NCBI GenBank assembly: GCA_964450715.1
Contig: CAYVFC010000004.1
Coordinates: 46,255 to 110,254 of the forward strand
Direction of reading: 5' to 3'
Length of the DNA stretch: 64,000 nt
Origin: CAYVFC01 sp964450715
GTDB lineage: Bacteria > Myxococcota_A > Polyangia > Polyangiales > JAFGIB01
The translations under genes were made by a program, and so were the position numbers. The stretch's first letter is position 1; every line of letters starts with the position of its first letter. Under the pieces are notes generated by a model, which worked only from the letters and a program-made list of their open reading frames with translations, ran no database searches and was not told the DNA's origin. Shown piece after piece: positions 52,328 through 60,154 of the stretch.

Positions 52328-53617
52328 GTGCCATTGCGGCGAATGGGCGGTACAGGCGGCTGGTGGATCATTCTGTTTCTGATCCTGTTCGTGGGTTGCG
52401 ATGCGACCGGCGGGAGGGACGACCAGGTACGGGCCGCGCGCGGGCGCTCCTCGGCTAAGCCGGTTCCGCCCGCCGGGCAGGCGCAGCTCGCTTCCAGACC
52501 GGAGCGAGCCCCGGATGAACCGAGCACGCCAGCGGTTCTGAAACGGGTAGCGGTTTTCGGCCTGCCCGCCGTATCGGAGCCGGGTCGCTCGCCCGCCGAG
52601 ACCGTTCGCGTGGTGCTCTTCTTCGACCGAGAGATCGCGTACAGGCGCTCGGAGCGAGACGCTACGCAGGAGCTTCCCCGGCGCCTTTTTCTCGATCTGG
52701 AGCGAATCGAGATCGGCAGCGGGGTCCCGGGAGCGATCCCGATCGCGGCCGGCGGTCTGCGCCGGGTGCGCGTCTTCGCGCTGGATACGAGCACGAAGCG
52801 CGTCACCTTCGACGTCGAGGTCGATACCGCTTATCGCATGTCGTTCCTCGAGGATCCCTTCCGCCTGGTGATGGACTTCCGTCGAGCGGCGGAAGCGGCT
52901 GCTTCGCGCGACAAGGCGGCTCACGGCCCCACGGTAGTCCTCGATCCGGGACACGGCGGGCGCAACAAGGGGGCGGTCGGGCCGAGCGGCCTGCCGGAGG
53001 CGGTGGTAGCCCTGCAGTTGGCCAGACGGGTCCGTTCAGCGCTCGAGCGGCGATTGCCCGGCTCGCGCGCGCTGCTCACGCGGGAGCGCGATGAGGACGT
53101 CTCGCTGGAGGAACGCGCCGCGCTGGCCAATGGTTATCAGGCCGACCTGTTCGTCTCCATCCATTTCAACGCCTCGCATTCGCCCGAGGACAGGGGCGGT
53201 GTATCGACCTTCATCCTGGATACCAGCGAAGACGTGCAGGCGATGCGCCTGGCCGCGCGCGAGAACGACACCAGCGAGCAAGAGGTTAGCGACCTGCAGG
53301 TGATCCTGGCCTCCCTGTACCGCAAGGAACAGGTCGCGGCGTCGGAACGGCTCGCCGAATCGATTCACCGCTCCACGCTCGCCGCGGGACGTCGTATGCT
53401 TCCGGAGTTGCCCGATCGCGGGGTCAAGCGCGCGCTCTTCTTCGTACTGGTAGGCGCCCGTATGCCCGCGGTGCTGCTGGAAGCCTCTTTTATCACCAAC
53501 CGGGTGGAGGAGGAGGCCTTGCGGACCGATCGCTATCGCGATCTACTGGCGGAGGGTATTACCAATGGCATCGTTAAGTACTTACAGGCGGAAGCAAAGG
53601 CGAAGCGGAGGAAGTAA
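52328..53617 (+). CDS. N-acetylmuramoyl-L-alanine amidase (Amidase_3, AMIN domain), lipoprotein
   Basis: Zinc amidase of 429 aa cleaving stem peptides from peptidoglycan. A lipoprotein signal ends at Cys24 (LILFVGC). An AMIN-like domain (about 70-190) precedes the catalytic domain (about 200-425). Zinc ligands and catalytic residues appear in VLDPGHGGRNKG, SGLPEAVVALQLA, DLFVSIHFNA and VLLEASFITN. I use the GTG at 52328 so that the Arg residues form the signal n-region; an ATG at 52343 would lack them. Its end overlaps the TPR lipoprotein gene by 53 bases. Confidence 0.93.
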   Translation: MPLRRMGGTGGWWIILFLILFVGCDATGGRDDQVRAARGRSSAKPVPPAGQAQLASRPERAPDEPSTPAVLKRVAVFGLPAVSEPGRSPAETVRVVLFFDREIAYRRSERDATQELPRRLFLDLERIEIGSGVPGAIPIAAGGLRRVRVFALDTSTKRVTFDVEVDTAYRMSFLEDPFRLVMDFRRAAEAAASRDKAAHGPTVVLDPGHGGRNKGAVGPSGLPEAVVALQLARRVRSALERRLPGSRALLTRERDEDVSLEERAALANGYQADLFVSIHFNASHSPEDRGGVSTFILDTSEDVQAMRLAARENDTSEQEVSDLQVILASLYRKEQVAASERLAESIHRSTLAAGRRMLPELPDRGVKRALFFVLVGARMPAVLLEASFITNRVEEEALRTDRYRDLLAEGITNGIVKYLQAEAKAKRRK

Positions 53618-54647
53618 AAGCGGGCTGTTCGCGGGATGTGCCTTTTTATTCGTCGGTCTATTCCTGGCGGCCGGGTGCGGTGGGGGCGGCGCCGAGAGCG
53701 GCCCGCGCGTCTCCACGGCCGATGACCGGCTGGCCGAGCAGCCGGCCCGGCCGGCGCCTCCGGCTTCGGAGCTGGTCCGGCAGGGCGAGCAGCGCCTGGC
53801 CGGGAACGATCCGGCCGGAGCCAAGACCCTGTTCGAGCGGGCGGTGGCAGAGAACCCGAACGATGCGCGCGCGCACTTTGACCTGGGCATGTCCCTGGAG
53901 CTTCTGGGTGATGCCGTGGGGGCCGAGCAGGGCTACCGTCGAGCCATCGAGCTACGGGCGGACTTTGCCGAGGCGCTCAACAACCTGGGGCTGTTGCTGC
54001 GGGCGCAGGGTAAGGCCGGGGAGGCGGCGGCGATGCTGCGCCGGGCGGTTGCCGCCAACCCGGCCTCGGCCGAAGGGCACATGAACCTGGCTCTGGCCCT
54101 GGAAGAGAGCGGAGAGCCGACCGGAGCCGAATCCGAATACAGGGAAGCATTGCGGATCGAACCGGGCGACGCCATGACGCGGGCCAACCTGGGGCTGCTG
54201 CTAGTCCGCCTCGGCAAGAAGCAGCAGGCTTTGACCGAGCTGAATCGCGCGCTACCCGGCGCCAGAGCAAACCGCGCTGCGCTGCTGGCCGTTGGAAACG
54301 GGTTGCGGCTGGCCGGCGATCCAGCCGCCGCGGTAGGGGCGATGAAGGAGGCCATAGCCGCCGGAGCGAAGGGGCCCACCCCGGCCCTGCTCTCCGAGCT
54401 GGCGCTGGCCCAGCTTTCGGCCGGGGACCGGAAAGCCGCCATCGGTTCGCTGCGCGAGGCCATCGAGCTCGACGACACCTATGCCGTGGCTCACTACCTG
54501 CTGGGCAACATGCTGGCGGCGGGCGGTAAGTACGACGAGGCGATTGCTCACTACCAGCGATACCTGAAGCTCGAGCCCGAGGGCGAACACGCCGGCCGCG
54601 CGCGCGAGCGGATGCAGCGGGCGCAGAAGGCGAAGAAATCCAGGTAG
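53565..54647 (+). CDS. TPR-repeat lipoprotein
   Basis: Lipoprotein of 360 aa. Basic n-region, hydrophobic FAGCAFLFVGLFLAAGC and a lipidated Cys near residue 38. The mature part (about 70-345) is a chain of tetratricopeptide repeats, for example ARAHFDLGMSLELLGDAVGAEQGYRRAIEL and AVAHYLLGNMLAAGGKYDEAIAHYQRYLKL. Such proteins scaffold envelope complexes such as pilotins (PilF) or amidase partners. The ATG lies inside the amidase gene with GGAGGG eight bases upstream, so translation is coupled to the amidase. Confidence 0.88.
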   Translation: MASLSTYRRKQRRSGGSKSGLFAGCAFLFVGLFLAAGCGGGGAESGPRVSTADDRLAEQPARPAPPASELVRQGEQRLAGNDPAGAKTLFERAVAENPNDARAHFDLGMSLELLGDAVGAEQGYRRAIELRADFAEALNNLGLLLRAQGKAGEAAAMLRRAVAANPASAEGHMNLALALEESGEPTGAESEYREALRIEPGDAMTRANLGLLLVRLGKKQQALTELNRALPGARANRAALLAVGNGLRLAGDPAAAVGAMKEAIAAGAKGPTPALLSELALAQLSAGDRKAAIGSLREAIELDDTYAVAHYLLGNMLAAGGKYDEAIAHYQRYLKLEPEGEHAGRARERMQRAQKAKKSR

Positions 54648-54660
54648 GGGGCGTGCAACC

Positions 54661-54727
54661 GTAGGGGAGGGCCTTGCGCCCTCCCGTTCAGTCGAGCGTA
54701 GTAGGGGAGGGCCTTGCGCCCTCCCGT
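54661..54727. repeat. Two 27-bp direct repeats, each palindromic
   Basis: The unit GTAGGGGAGGGCCTTGCGCC plus CTCCCGT occurs at 54661-54687 and 54701-54727. Each unit contains GGGAGGGC-cttgc-GCCCTCCC, an 8-bp stem. They lie between the convergent TPR and VWA genes and may act as terminators. The same core recurs at 59758. Confidence 0.8.
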
Positions 54728-54736
54728 CGCCCGCCC

Positions 54737-55984
54737 CTACTCGATCTTGAAAACGCCGCAGGGGAAGCCCGCGGTCAGGATCGCGTCGGGGTAGGTCAAA
54801 AACTCGTTGCAGGCCGCGCCCATCAGCTCGATGTGGCTCTCGTCCGTCAGCCGCCAACCGTCCGCGCCGTTGCATTCCAGGTCCACCGAGTTGAGGCTCA
54901 CTACCCCCGTACACTCCTGGCCCGGGGTGACGGTGCCGTTCAGCCGGATGTGGCAACCGACCGCGCCCCCCACGATCTCGGTCAGCCGCTGCGTCAGCTG
55001 GTCGCTGGTGGTGGCCGAGAAGGCCGGCGAGCCGGTGTTGCCCAGCACGGCCAGCTCTTCCAGGTGGGCCTGGGCCTGGGCGTTCACCGCGATACCCACT
55101 ACAAAGGTCTGGATGCCGTTGTTCGCCGCGTTGGTCACGGCGGTGATGGGCCCCTGGTAGTCGGTCCCGCCGCCCATGCCGCAGCCGTTGGGCTCGCCGT
55201 CCGTGCAGAGAATCACGAACATCGGCCCCTGCTCGGTGTCGGGCGCGGTGAGCTGCGCATCGGAGACGATCTGGTAGGCCGCTTCCAGCGCCAGCGCTGT
55301 GGGGGTCGAGCCGCCCGGACCCGCGACCTGGTACTCGGTGTTGATCGGGTCGTAGTTGCGTAGCGCCGGGGGGATCTGGATGAGCCTCGGGCACTCCGCT
55401 ACCGGTGCTCCGCCGGCCGCGCCCCCGGTGCCTCCGCCGCCCGTGCCCGCCGTTGCGCAGAGCGTGGGGTCGAAAATGCACATGATGGCGTTGACCCAGC
55501 CGGTCACGTTCTGCTCGCCGCCATCGTACAGGACCATACCGAAGTAGGCCTCGTCCTGCAGTGTGGGAATCACTCCCGCGCCCGGCGCCATCAAGGCGTC
55601 GTAAAGCGCCTGCCACCTGCTGCTCGATCCCGGGAAGGAGTCGGCCGTGCTGCCCGAGCGGTCGACCACGAAGAGCACCCAGGGCTTGACCCGGGAAGTG
55701 GTGACGGTCACGTCGGCGCAGATTCCCGCTCCGCCGATGGTTCCGGTATTCCCCGCGCCACCCGTGGTGCCGGAGGTGACGCTGCCGCCGAATCCCGATC
55801 CGGATACGGAGCCCGAAACGCCGGAGCCCCCGCTCGTCCCGCCGGTCCCACTTCCGCTCAAGCCCGGTTGTCCTGGACCGCTTCCTCCCCCGCCGGTTTC
55901 GCCCTCGGCCGAGCAGCCCAATGCCGAGACCATGCAGATCAGAAGAAACGCGCCCGTGAAAATTAGTGAATCGTCACGCTTCAT
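54737..55984 (-). CDS. VWA-domain lipoprotein with Gly/Ser-rich linker
   Basis: Lipoprotein of 415 aa. The signal segment LIFTGAFLLICMVSALGC ends at Cys24, followed by a Gly/Ser-rich spacer (about 27-90). The von Willebrand A domain (about 100-345) has the metal-site motif FVVDRSGSTAD and the later Thr/Asp positions, with a Gly/Ala insert between them. Two disulfides are likely in the C-terminal 90 residues (GCHIRLNGTV, LECNGADGW, CNEFLTYP, GFPCGVF). VWA lipoproteins bind ligands through metal and are abundant in myxobacteria; the partner is unknown. CATATGTGTAAC lies 37 bases upstream. Confidence 0.87.
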   Translation of the reverse strand: MKRDDSLIFTGAFLLICMVSALGCSAEGETGGGGSGPGQPGLSGSGTGGTSGGSGVSGSVSGSGFGGSVTSGTTGGAGNTGTIGGAGICADVTVTTSRVKPWVLFVVDRSGSTADSFPGSSSRWQALYDALMAPGAGVIPTLQDEAYFGMVLYDGGEQNVTGWVNAIMCIFDPTLCATAGTGGGGTGGAAGGAPVAECPRLIQIPPALRNYDPINTEYQVAGPGGSTPTALALEAAYQIVSDAQLTAPDTEQGPMFVILCTDGEPNGCGMGGGTDYQGPITAVTNAANNGIQTFVVGIAVNAQAQAHLEELAVLGNTGSPAFSATTSDQLTQRLTEIVGGAVGCHIRLNGTVTPGQECTGVVSLNSVDLECNGADGWRLTDESHIELMGAACNEFLTYPDAILTAGFPCGVFKIE

Positions 55985-56221
55985 CGGTCAACCTCGCCGA
56001 AGTGGATGTACGATAGTGTTACACATATGTTCACCAGCATCAAGACGCCGAACCGCGGCGTTTTCGCGCGGTCTGCCGGCAGCCCCCTTATAAGCTCTCT
56101 CGCATAATTGCCAGGGCGTTTTCGAACCGTCCGGGAATGAATCGACGGGCAACGGTTACACGAAGTTGCGCCGCTTGGAACCGGTTCCAGCGATACGAGC
56201 GACTTGGTGGCGAATCCTTGG

Positions 56222-56866
56222 TCAAGGAGTGCATTCGAGCCCCTCGTGGACCGTATCGATGATCGCCTCGGCCCGTTCGGCCACGCTGGATCGAACCTGG
56301 CGTACCCAAGCCTCGACCTCGCCCAGTTGCGCCTGCTCGACCGCTAGCCGCTTGCGCGGTGCCAGCAACCGGAAGAGGCGCTGGGTCACGAAGTCCGCAT
56401 CGTTATATGCATCCGGTATACCGCTCTCGCGCAGCAGTGCGATGTGCTGGCGCCAGAGCTCGGCGGGAAGGGCGCCGCGCCACTGTATGGCGTCGATCAC
56501 CAGGTCGCTGGTGGCTGCCGCCAGTGCCTCGTCGTAAAGCCGTCGCGGGACCGCCTCGGCGGCCAGCAGGCCGTCTAGGACCATCTCGATGCCTATGTGG
56601 CTGACCGCGCGGGCGCTTCCGCGCGCCAGACCGCGTCCGGACAGGTACGTCACGGACTCGGCGCAAAGGCTCACGAATCCGGGTGCGCGGTGGAATGCCT
56701 CGTCCGTGGCATGGTGGAGCTCGATCCCCGCCCGGAGCAGGTCCTCGCGCACGCGCGCGATCCGGTTGCCGCTCATGGAGGCGAAGTCGGGAAGCATGGC
56801 GCCCAGCGTCAGCAATGGCTCGGGCGCGCGCCTGCAGGCGACCACGGCATGTCCGTAGAAATTCAC
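56222..56866 (-). CDS. ACP phosphodiesterase (AcpH/DUF479)-like protein
   Basis: Cytoplasmic, mostly helical protein of about 214 aa. MNFYGHAVVACRR, LGAMLPDFASM and IELHHATDEAFH near the N-terminus, then AVSHIGIEMVLDGLL, follow the pattern of the AcpH family, an HD-like fold that removes phosphopantetheine from acyl carrier protein. I chose the GTG at 56866, where similarity begins, although the ribosome site is weak; upstream in-frame starts would add a stretch unlike the family. No acyl carrier protein or fatty acid gene is adjacent, so an authentic AcpH role is uncertain. Confidence 0.7.
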   Translation of the reverse strand: MNFYGHAVVACRRAPEPLLTLGAMLPDFASMSGNRIARVREDLLRAGIELHHATDEAFHRAPGFVSLCAESVTYLSGRGLARGSARAVSHIGIEMVLDGLLAAEAVPRRLYDEALAAATSDLVIDAIQWRGALPAELWRQHIALLRESGIPDAYNDADFVTQRLFRLLAPRKRLAVEQAQLGEVEAWVRQVRSSVAERAEAIIDTVHEGLECTP

Positions 56867-57033
56867 GTCGGTGATACGATTCGGTTCTTTGCTTTTCTCT
56901 TCTGACCGAAGCTCGAACGATCGCCGTAGTCTACGCCTCGGGATTTCTGAGTCGAGGACGAGGAATAGCGAAAAAGCGAATTGCCACACCCGTTTTTGCT
57001 AAGCTTCGTTCCGCTAGTAGAAGGGAAGCATCC

Positions 57034-58305
57034 TTGCGTAACATCTTCTTCGGATTCCGGAATACCGCGAGCTACTCGAAAACCGTCGCCCCATCTTTAG
57101 CAGCGATCCTTTTCTTCGGACTGGTCCCTCCCCCCATCCGCGCGGCGCCATGCCCGGCCGGAAGCGACTCCGCGCCCGAGAATTCTCCCCTCTGGGGCGA
57201 CGACCGGCTGGTCGATCCGATGAGCGAGAAAGGACAGGCGGCGCGGGGGCTGTACTTCAACGGGCCGCTGGCGCGGCGGTTGGGCGCGGAGGGTATGATC
57301 CGGGCGGTCAAGCAGGCGCGCATGAACGCCGCGGTCGTCAACCTCAAGGACGAGGAGGGCCGCGTATTCTACGACACCCGCGTCGACGTGCTGCAGGAGC
57401 AGAAGCAGCGCGGATACGGCGACACCGCCGGTGCGGTGCAGGCCATGCGCGAGGCCGGTATCTACCTGATCGGGCGGATTGTCTGCTTCAGCGATCCGGT
57501 GCTGCCGCGCAACCACCACGACCTGGCGGTGCTCGACGTTAGGCCGCAGCGCGCCGGACGGATCTGGGCGGACACGGGGCGGCGAAATCCCTGGTTGGAT
57601 CCCTATAACCGCAAGAACCACGATATGTTCGTGCAGATGGTCAGGGAAGGGGAGGCGCTCGGCCTGAGCGAGATCCAACTCGACTACTTCCGCTTTCCGG
57701 TGGACGAGAGCACGGTTCACGCGATGTTTCCGGCACAGGTAGAGACGCCGCGCCGCCAGGTGTTGCTCGAGCTGTTGCGAAGGATGGACCAGGCCATCGA
57801 GATTCCCATCGGCATCGACGTCTTCGGGTTGGCCGCCTTTCGCGACGGGGATCCGGCCGGCCTGGGGCAGTCGCTCAACGACTGGGCGCTGCACGCCGAG
57901 GTCTTCTCGCCCATGCTCTACCTCAACGCCATGAGCGCCTGGCTGCGCAACCAGAAGAAGAACCGGGCCGGGACCCTGGTCGAGGCCGGTGTTCGGCGCT
58001 TGCGGCAGCGCCTGGGCTACGGGCCGGTGATACGGCCCTTCCTGCAAGCGTTTCCTCAGGGAGCTGACTACTACAACGCCGAGTTCATCGCCGAGCAGAT
58101 CCTGGGCGCGCGCAACGGCGGCGCGGACGGGTTCCTGTTCTGGCATCCCGGTTCCAAGTTCAGGCTGGTGCGGGACACCATGAACCTCGGCCGCGTAGAA
58201 ACGGCCCGCTTTGACCTCGACGAGCGTATCGCCTGGAGACGACAGGCCTGGGGCGACAACATGTCCCCGGCCGCGCGCGCAGTATTCTTCGCCGAGCCGC
58301 GGTGA
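57034..58305 (+). CDS. Exported putative glycoside hydrolase (DUF4015 family)
   Basis: Protein of 423 aa with an N-terminal signal-like segment (about residues 17-38). The rest is a TIM-barrel-like domain of the DUF4015/putative glycosyl hydrolase family: RGLYFNGPLARRLG, MNAAVVNLKDEEGRVFYDT, EAGIYLIGRIVCFSD and LGLSEIQLDYFRFP, with acidic residues at the expected catalytic strand ends. Activity on a bacterial exopolysaccharide is plausible but unproven. The TTG start at 57034 has AGGGAAG upstream. It is convergent with rlmE, only eight bases between stops. Confidence 0.85.
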   Translation: MRNIFFGFRNTASYSKTVAPSLAAILFFGLVPPPIRAAPCPAGSDSAPENSPLWGDDRLVDPMSEKGQAARGLYFNGPLARRLGAEGMIRAVKQARMNAAVVNLKDEEGRVFYDTRVDVLQEQKQRGYGDTAGAVQAMREAGIYLIGRIVCFSDPVLPRNHHDLAVLDVRPQRAGRIWADTGRRNPWLDPYNRKNHDMFVQMVREGEALGLSEIQLDYFRFPVDESTVHAMFPAQVETPRRQVLLELLRRMDQAIEIPIGIDVFGLAAFRDGDPAGLGQSLNDWALHAEVFSPMLYLNAMSAWLRNQKKNRAGTLVEAGVRRLRQRLGYGPVIRPFLQAFPQGADYYNAEFIAEQILGARNGGADGFLFWHPGSKFRLVRDTMNLGRVETARFDLDERIAWRRQAWGDNMSPAARAVFFAEPR

Positions 58306-58313
58306 TCGGTACC

Positions 58314-58895
58314 CTATGCTTTCCTGCCCAGTCCCAGCAGGTAGATCTCGTAGCTCCGCTTGCGCGAGGCCGGCGGTTTGAGGATGCGCACGGTGGTGAA
58401 TACCTCGCGGGTCTGCGTCCGCGCCCCCTCGAACTCGGCGCCCTGGAAGATCTTTCCCAGAAAAGCGCCGCCCGGTTTTAACGCCTGGCTGGCGATAGCC
58501 AGCGCGCGCGCGTACAGCTCGTAGCTCTGGTACTGGTCGAGATGGCGGTGCCCGCTGGTGTCCGGCGCCATGTCGCTGAGAACCACGTCGAAATCGCCCG
58601 AGCCCTCGATATCCGAGGGCTCGATGGCCAGGATATCGCCCTGCCGGATCGAGGCGTTGGCCGGCAGCGCGACGTCTGCGGGTTTGAGGTCGATGCCGAG
58701 CACCGCGCCCCGCGGCCCCACGCGCTCGGCCGCGTAGAGCGTCCAGGAGCCGGGCGACGCTCCCAGGTCGAGCACCCTCTGCCCAGGGCGAAGCAGCTTC
58801 ACACGGCGGTCCACGTCCTGCAGCTTGAAGACCGCACGTGCCGGGTATCCCTCTTTCTTAGCGCGGCGCCCGAAGTGGTCCTGCGGACGGGTCAT
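58314..58895 (-). CDS. rlmE: 23S rRNA 2'-O-methyltransferase (RlmE/FtsJ family)
   Basis: SAM-dependent methyltransferase of 193 aa that in E. coli modifies U2552 of 23S rRNA in the late 50S subunit. The catalytic K-D-K-E set is recognisable in ARAVFKLQDVD, LSDMAPDTSG, GGAFLGKIFQG and RSYEIYLLG; the SAM loop is LDLGASPGSW. It lies 84 bases downstream of the L3 gene on the same strand, so both ribosome-related genes may be co-transcribed. Confidence 0.95.
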   Translation of the reverse strand: MTRPQDHFGRRAKKEGYPARAVFKLQDVDRRVKLLRPGQRVLDLGASPGSWTLYAAERVGPRGAVLGIDLKPADVALPANASIRQGDILAIEPSDIEGSGDFDVVLSDMAPDTSGHRHLDQYQSYELYARALAIASQALKPGGAFLGKIFQGAEFEGARTQTREVFTTVRILKPPASRKRSYEIYLLGLGRKA

Positions 58896-58979
58896 CGACC
58901 GGCGAACCGGATCATGGTTTGGCGACCGGTTCGGTCATCGCGCCTTCGAGTCCCCCGCTCGATCCAAAATGGTCCGAGC

Positions 58980-59648
58980 TCAGCTCTTGGGCCCGGCCGG
59001 GGTCTTGACCGTGCCGCGCACCGTGACGATGCCGTTGCGGGCACCCGGGACCGCTCCCTTGATCAGGATGATGCCGGAGTCGTCGGCCACCCTCACCACC
59101 TCCAGGTTGAGGGAGGTCCGGTTCTTGTTGCCCAGCTGTCCGGCCATCTTCCGGCCCTTGAGCGTGCGTCCGGGCGTCATGTTGCACCCGATCGACCCGC
59201 CGTGCCGCTTTACCTCGTGCGCGCCGTGCGTGATGGTTCCCACGCCCGCCATGCCCCAGCGCCTCATCACGCCGGCGTAGCCGCGCCCCTTGCTCCGACC
59301 CGATACGTCCACCTTCTGACCCGGCTGGAAGTATTCCGAGGGATTCAGGGCCTGGCCGATCTTGAACTTACCGCTTTCTTCCTTGGAAAGCCGGAACTCC
59401 TTGACGACCTCGGCAGGCGGCTGCTTGATCTTGTCGAACATTCCCCTGACCGGTTTGGTCACGTTCTTTTCGCGCCGGGTCCCAAATCCCAGCACCAGTG
59501 CCGAGTAGCCGTCCTTTTCCTCGGTGCGCTTTCCGATGACCCTGCAACCGCCCACCTGGACGGCGGTCACCCGGGCGACCGTTCCGTCCTCGAGAAATAG
59601 CTGCGTGTTTCCTAGCTTCTTGCCGATGAGTCCGAAGTTCGTGTTCAT
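58980..59648 (-). CDS. rplC: Ribosomal protein L3, divergent and outside the S10 operon
   Basis: Large-subunit protein L3 of 222 aa, near the usual length, which nucleates 50S assembly and reaches the peptidyl transferase centre. GLIGKKLGNTQLF, HGAHEVKRHGGSIG, TPGRTLKGRKMAGQLGN and LIKGAVPGARNGIV are the family blocks, but the normally invariant Met of GMTQ is Asn. In most bacteria rplC lies between rpsJ and rplD; here no other ribosomal protein gene is nearby. A good promoter lies at 59673-59700 and AGGGG precedes the ATG. Either the only L3 gene has moved or this is a second, paralogous copy. Confidence 0.92.
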   Translation of the reverse strand: MNTNFGLIGKKLGNTQLFLEDGTVARVTAVQVGGCRVIGKRTEEKDGYSALVLGFGTRREKNVTKPVRGMFDKIKQPPAEVVKEFRLSKEESGKFKIGQALNPSEYFQPGQKVDVSGRSKGRGYAGVMRRWGMAGVGTITHGAHEVKRHGGSIGCNMTPGRTLKGRKMAGQLGNKNRTSLNLEVVRVADDSGIILIKGAVPGARNGIVTVRGTVKTPAGPKS

Positions 59649-59672
59649 GACCTACCCCTGGCGAGGGGCGGA

Positions 59673-59700
59673 AGCATACGCTCCCCGACCCCGTCGTCAA
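59673..59700 (-). promoter_or_regulatory. Predicted strong sigma-70 promoter for rplC
   Basis: On the minus strand TTGACG (59700-59695, five of six) and TATGCT (59678-59673, four of six) are 16 bases apart. The start near 59666 gives a leader of about 18 bases with AGGGG before the ATG at 59648. Confidence 0.55.
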
Positions 59701-59757
59701 GCGCATATCCGCGCGTTGGAGCGCGTCTGGGCGGCCGCAAGGGCGAGCCCAGCATCG

Positions 59758-60131
59758 GTAGGGGAGGGCCTTGCGCCCTCCGTTTCGGCCTTGCGCCCTC
59801 CGTTTCGGGACCTTGCCCGCATCCGCCGGGCGGCCGTAAGTGGCGCCCCTACGGACGGACACCCCCACGGCCTTGCGCCCTCCGTTTCGGGACCTTGCCC
59901 GCATCCGCCGGGCGGTCGTAAGTGGCGCCCCTACGGACGGACACCCCCACGGCCTTGCGCCCTCCGTTTCGNNNNNNNNNNNNNNNNNNNNNNNNNNNNN
60001 NNNNNNNNNNNNNNNNNNNNNNNNNNNNNNNNNNNNNNNNNNNNNNNNNNNNNNNNNNNNNNNNNNNNNNNGGCGGTCGTAAGTGGCGCCCCTACGGACG
60101 GACACCCCCACGGCCTTGCGCCCTCCCTTTC
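59758..60131. repeat. 82-bp tandem repeat array interrupted by the assembly gap
   Basis: The first 24 bases (59758-59781) match the 27-bp repeat at 54661. Two full 82-bp units follow (59787-59868 and 59869-59950), starting GGCCTTGCGCCCTCCGTTTC and differing at about one position. A third unit starts at 59951 and is cut by the gap. After the gap the last 40 bases of a unit (60072-60111) and the first 20 of another remain. The length is not a multiple of three and no gene is apparent. Confidence 0.85.
59972..60071. other. Assembly gap of exactly 100 N
   Basis: A run of 100 N, the conventional size for a scaffold gap of unknown length. It falls inside the tandem repeat array, so the true number of units is not known. 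Confidence 0.99.
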
Positions 60132-60154
60132 GGGTTGCCCTCGTCCGCCCCCGG

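Noticed and set aside
59758..60131. Possible CRISPR array in the repeated stretch
   Set aside because: The repeats are directly adjacent 82-bp units with no unique spacers, and no cas gene is present.
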